6,791 nt of DNA from contig DCVO01000153.1 of NCBI GenBank assembly GCA_002327405.1, forward strand, positions 4,376 through 11,166. Reading direction: 5' to 3'. This document shows positions 5,791 through 6,791 of this stretch, piece after piece. Position 1 is the stretch's first letter. The number at the start of each line of letters is the position of its first letter. A program made the translations under genes and the position numbers. The notes under the pieces are model-generated. The model saw nothing but the letters and a program-made list of their open reading frames with translations. It did not search any database and had not been told where the DNA came from. The DNA comes from Thiobacillus sp. UBA2186 (lineage in GTDB: Bacteria > Pseudomonadota > Gammaproteobacteria > Burkholderiales > Thiobacillaceae).

Positions 5791-6522
5791 GTGAGATTCG
5801 ACGTCGTCACCCTGTTTCCCGGCCTGTTCGATGCACTGCTGGATTTCGGCATTACCGGCCGGGCGCTCGATCGCGGGCTGTTCCGTTTCAAAGCCTGGAA
5901 CCCGCGGGACTTCGCCACGGACAGTTATCGCAGCGTGGACGACCGGCCCTACGGCGGCGGGCCCGGCATGGTGATGCTGGCGGAGCCCTTGGATGCCGTG
6001 ATGGACGCCATCGAGGCGGAATTGCGGCAGGAAAGTGTCGAACCGCACGTGATTTATTTCACGCCGAGAGGCCGCCCGCTCGATCACGCGAAAGTCGCCG
6101 AGCTGGCCAGGCGCCCGCAGCTCACCCTGATCGCGGGGCGCTACGAAGGCGTGGACGAACGGTTTTTGCGCCGCCGCGTGCACGAGGAAATCTCGCTCGG
6201 AGACTTCGTCCTCTCCGGCGGGGAAATCCCGGCACTCGCGGTGATGGATGCAGTGATCCGGCAACTGCCGGGCAGTTTGAACAATGTCGAGTCGGCCATG
6301 CAGGAGTCATTTGCCGACGGCCTGCTGGAAGCGCCCTGCTACACCCGGCCGGAAGTCTGGCAGGGGGAAGCGGTGCCGGAGGTGCTGATGTCCGGCAACC
6401 ACAAGGCCATCGAGCGCTGGCGTTTGCAGCAGCGCTTGAAACTGACCGCACAGCGGCGGCCGGATTTGCTGGAAAAGCGGGGCTTGAGCCGCGCAGAAAA
6501 GGATTTGCTCGACGGTGACTGA
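5791..6522 (+). CDS. trmD: tRNA (guanine(37)-N1)-methyltransferase TrmD, GTG start
   Basis: TrmD uses S-adenosylmethionine to methylate G37 next to the anticodon, which prevents +1 frameshifting. The 243-residue product (E. coli 255) has the SPOUT trefoil-knot domain (about 1-160) and a C-terminal tRNA-binding domain. Visible motifs are FDVVTLFPGLFD at 3-14, DRPYGGGPGM at 51-60, GRYEGVDER at 116-124, the knot stretch SLGDFVLSGGE at 135-145, and YTRPEVW and SGNH...ERWR in the C-domain. Arg157 matches E. coli Arg154. At the place of the general-base Asp169 there is Glu172 (AMQESFADGLLE). The C-terminus is about 15 residues shorter than in E. coli, which lies in a variable tail. The start is GTG at 5791 with GGAG 10 nt upstream. 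The gene is separated from rimM by the palindromic element and from rplS by a 92-nt leader. Confidence 0.97.
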   Translation: MRFDVVTLFPGLFDALLDFGITGRALDRGLFRFKAWNPRDFATDSYRSVDDRPYGGGPGMVMLAEPLDAVMDAIEAELRQESVEPHVIYFTPRGRPLDHAKVAELARRPQLTLIAGRYEGVDERFLRRRVHEEISLGDFVLSGGEIPALAVMDAVIRQLPGSLNNVESAMQESFADGLLEAPCYTRPEVWQGEAVPEVLMSGNHKAIERWRLQQRLKLTAQRRPDLLEKRGLSRAEKDLLDGD

Positions 6523-6539
6523 CCGTCGGGATGAAAGGA

Positions 6540-6559
6540 AGCCTGAAAAGGCTGTTTTC
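6540..6559 (+). terminator. Weak terminator-like hairpin or attenuator between trmD and rplS
   Basis: AGCCT, tetraloop GAAA, AGGCT (6540-6553) is followed by GTTTTC. The 5-bp stem has a stable GNRA loop, and after one A-G mismatch further G-U and A-U pairs can form outward. The T-run is short, so only partial termination seems likely. It could lower or uncouple rplS from trmD. Confidence 0.35.
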
Positions 6560-6570
6560 AACCGCGCAAC

Positions 6571-6599
6571 GTTCCTCTCTTGGAACCAATTCGCGAATT
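6571..6599 (+). promoter_or_regulatory. Structured leader of rplS: hairpin plus 12-bp palindrome
   Basis: GTTCC, loop TCTCTT, GGAAC (6571-6586) is followed by the perfect palindrome AATTCGCGAATT (6588-6599). The latter ends three bases before the rplS ribosome site. Both could fold in the RNA next to the translation start of rplS. A regulatory role is inferred from position only, and I see no promoter here. Confidence 0.35.
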
Positions 6600-6602
6600 T
6601 GC

Positions 6603-6608
6603 AAGGAA
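6603..6608 (+). promoter_or_regulatory. Shine-Dalgarno that fixes the rplS start
   Basis: AAGGAA lies 6 nt before the ATG at 6615. An earlier ATG at 6610 is only 1 nt from this site and opens the three-codon frame ATG AAA TGA, so it is not the rplS start. Confidence 0.7.
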
Positions 6609-6614
6609 GATGAA

Positions 6615-6791
6615 ATGAACATCATCGAACAACTGGAACAGGAAGAAATCGCCCGCCTTAACAAGACCATTCCCGAGTTCGCCCCCGGCGACACCGTGGT
6701 GGTGCAGGTCAAGGTCAAGGAAGGCGACAAGGAGCGGCTTCAGGCCTACGAAGGCGTGGTCATCGCCAAGCGCAACCGCGGCCTCAACTCC
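6615..6791 (+). CDS. rplS: 50S ribosomal protein bL19 (3' end outside window)
   Basis: bL19 sits at the 30S-50S interface near the bL14 side of the large subunit. The 59 visible residues, about half of the usual 115-130, begin MNIIEQLEQEEIARL and continue with FAPGDTVVVQVKV, GDKERLQAYEGVVIA and KRNRGLNS, matching the family closely. The start is ATG 6615 with AAGGAA 6 nt upstream. It is the last gene of the rpsP-rimM-trmD-rplS order and is preceded by a 92-nt leader with two hairpins and a palindrome. The frame is open to the right edge. Confidence 0.97.
   Translation, partial: MNIIEQLEQEEIARLNKTIPEFAPGDTVVVQVKVKEGDKERLQAYEGVVIAKRNRGLNS

Noticed and set aside
5736..6518. Plus-strand open frame of 260 codons overlapping trmD
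   Set aside because: It is a different frame of trmD, Arg/Ala/Gly-rich as expected for a GC-rich shadow, and starts inside the palindromic element.
1..6791. CRISPR array, tRNA, rRNA, phage or defence genes
   Set aside because: Apart from the single palindrome, no regularly spaced repeats, RNA gene signatures or matching proteins were seen on either strand.

Overview
The window reads as a chromosomal housekeeping segment of a GC-rich proteobacterium, most likely a betaproteobacterium. The reasons are the gene order ffh-rpsP-rimM-trmD-rplS, a ypjD-yfjD(corB) pair divergent from ffh (the same arrangement as in E. coli), and pilB directly downstream of the CorB gene, an arrangement I associate with betaproteobacteria. 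The RimM C-terminus (DWGLDY) also matches the neisserial type. A group such as Nitrosomonadales or Rhodocyclales is possible, but the sequence does not settle it.

Layout. The minus strand from 3369 down to the left edge carries three genes in one direction with short gaps (36 and 49 nt): ypjD (eight-helix membrane protein of the CcsA superfamily), yfjD/corB (CNNM/CBS/CorC_HlyC divalent-cation transporter, TTG start) and pilB (type IV pilus extension ATPase, cut by the window edge after the Walker A and Asp-box regions). The plus strand from 3433 to the right edge carries ffh (SRP GTPase), rpsP (ribosomal protein bS16), rimM (30S maturation factor), trmD (tRNA m1G37 methyltransferase) and the first 59 codons of rplS (ribosomal protein bL19). 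A divergent control region of about 60 bp lies between ypjD and ffh. It holds candidate promoters for both strands and a perfect 6-bp inverted repeat. A good sigma70-type promoter sits between ffh and rpsP.

How the genes work together. The plus-strand block serves translation: co-translational membrane targeting (Ffh), two ribosomal proteins, one 30S assembly factor and one tRNA modification enzyme that protects the reading frame. The minus-strand block is membrane-related: cation transport, a CcsA-like membrane protein and the motor of the type IV pilus.

The least ordinary part is the 142-bp stretch between rimM and trmD (5634-5775). It is a long imperfect palindrome with near-perfect 14/15-nt terminal inverted repeats. 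It starts on the rimM stop codon and ends just before the trmD ribosome binding site, so it looks like a mobile, MITE-like or REP-like intergenic element inserted inside an essential operon. Other points worth a look are a Glu at the position of the catalytic Asp of TrmD, a RimM that appears to lack its first few residues, a paired-hairpin and palindrome leader before rplS, and the TTG start of corB. I see no CRISPR array, tRNA, rRNA, insertion-sequence transposase or defence system. I found no clearly new multi-gene system here.
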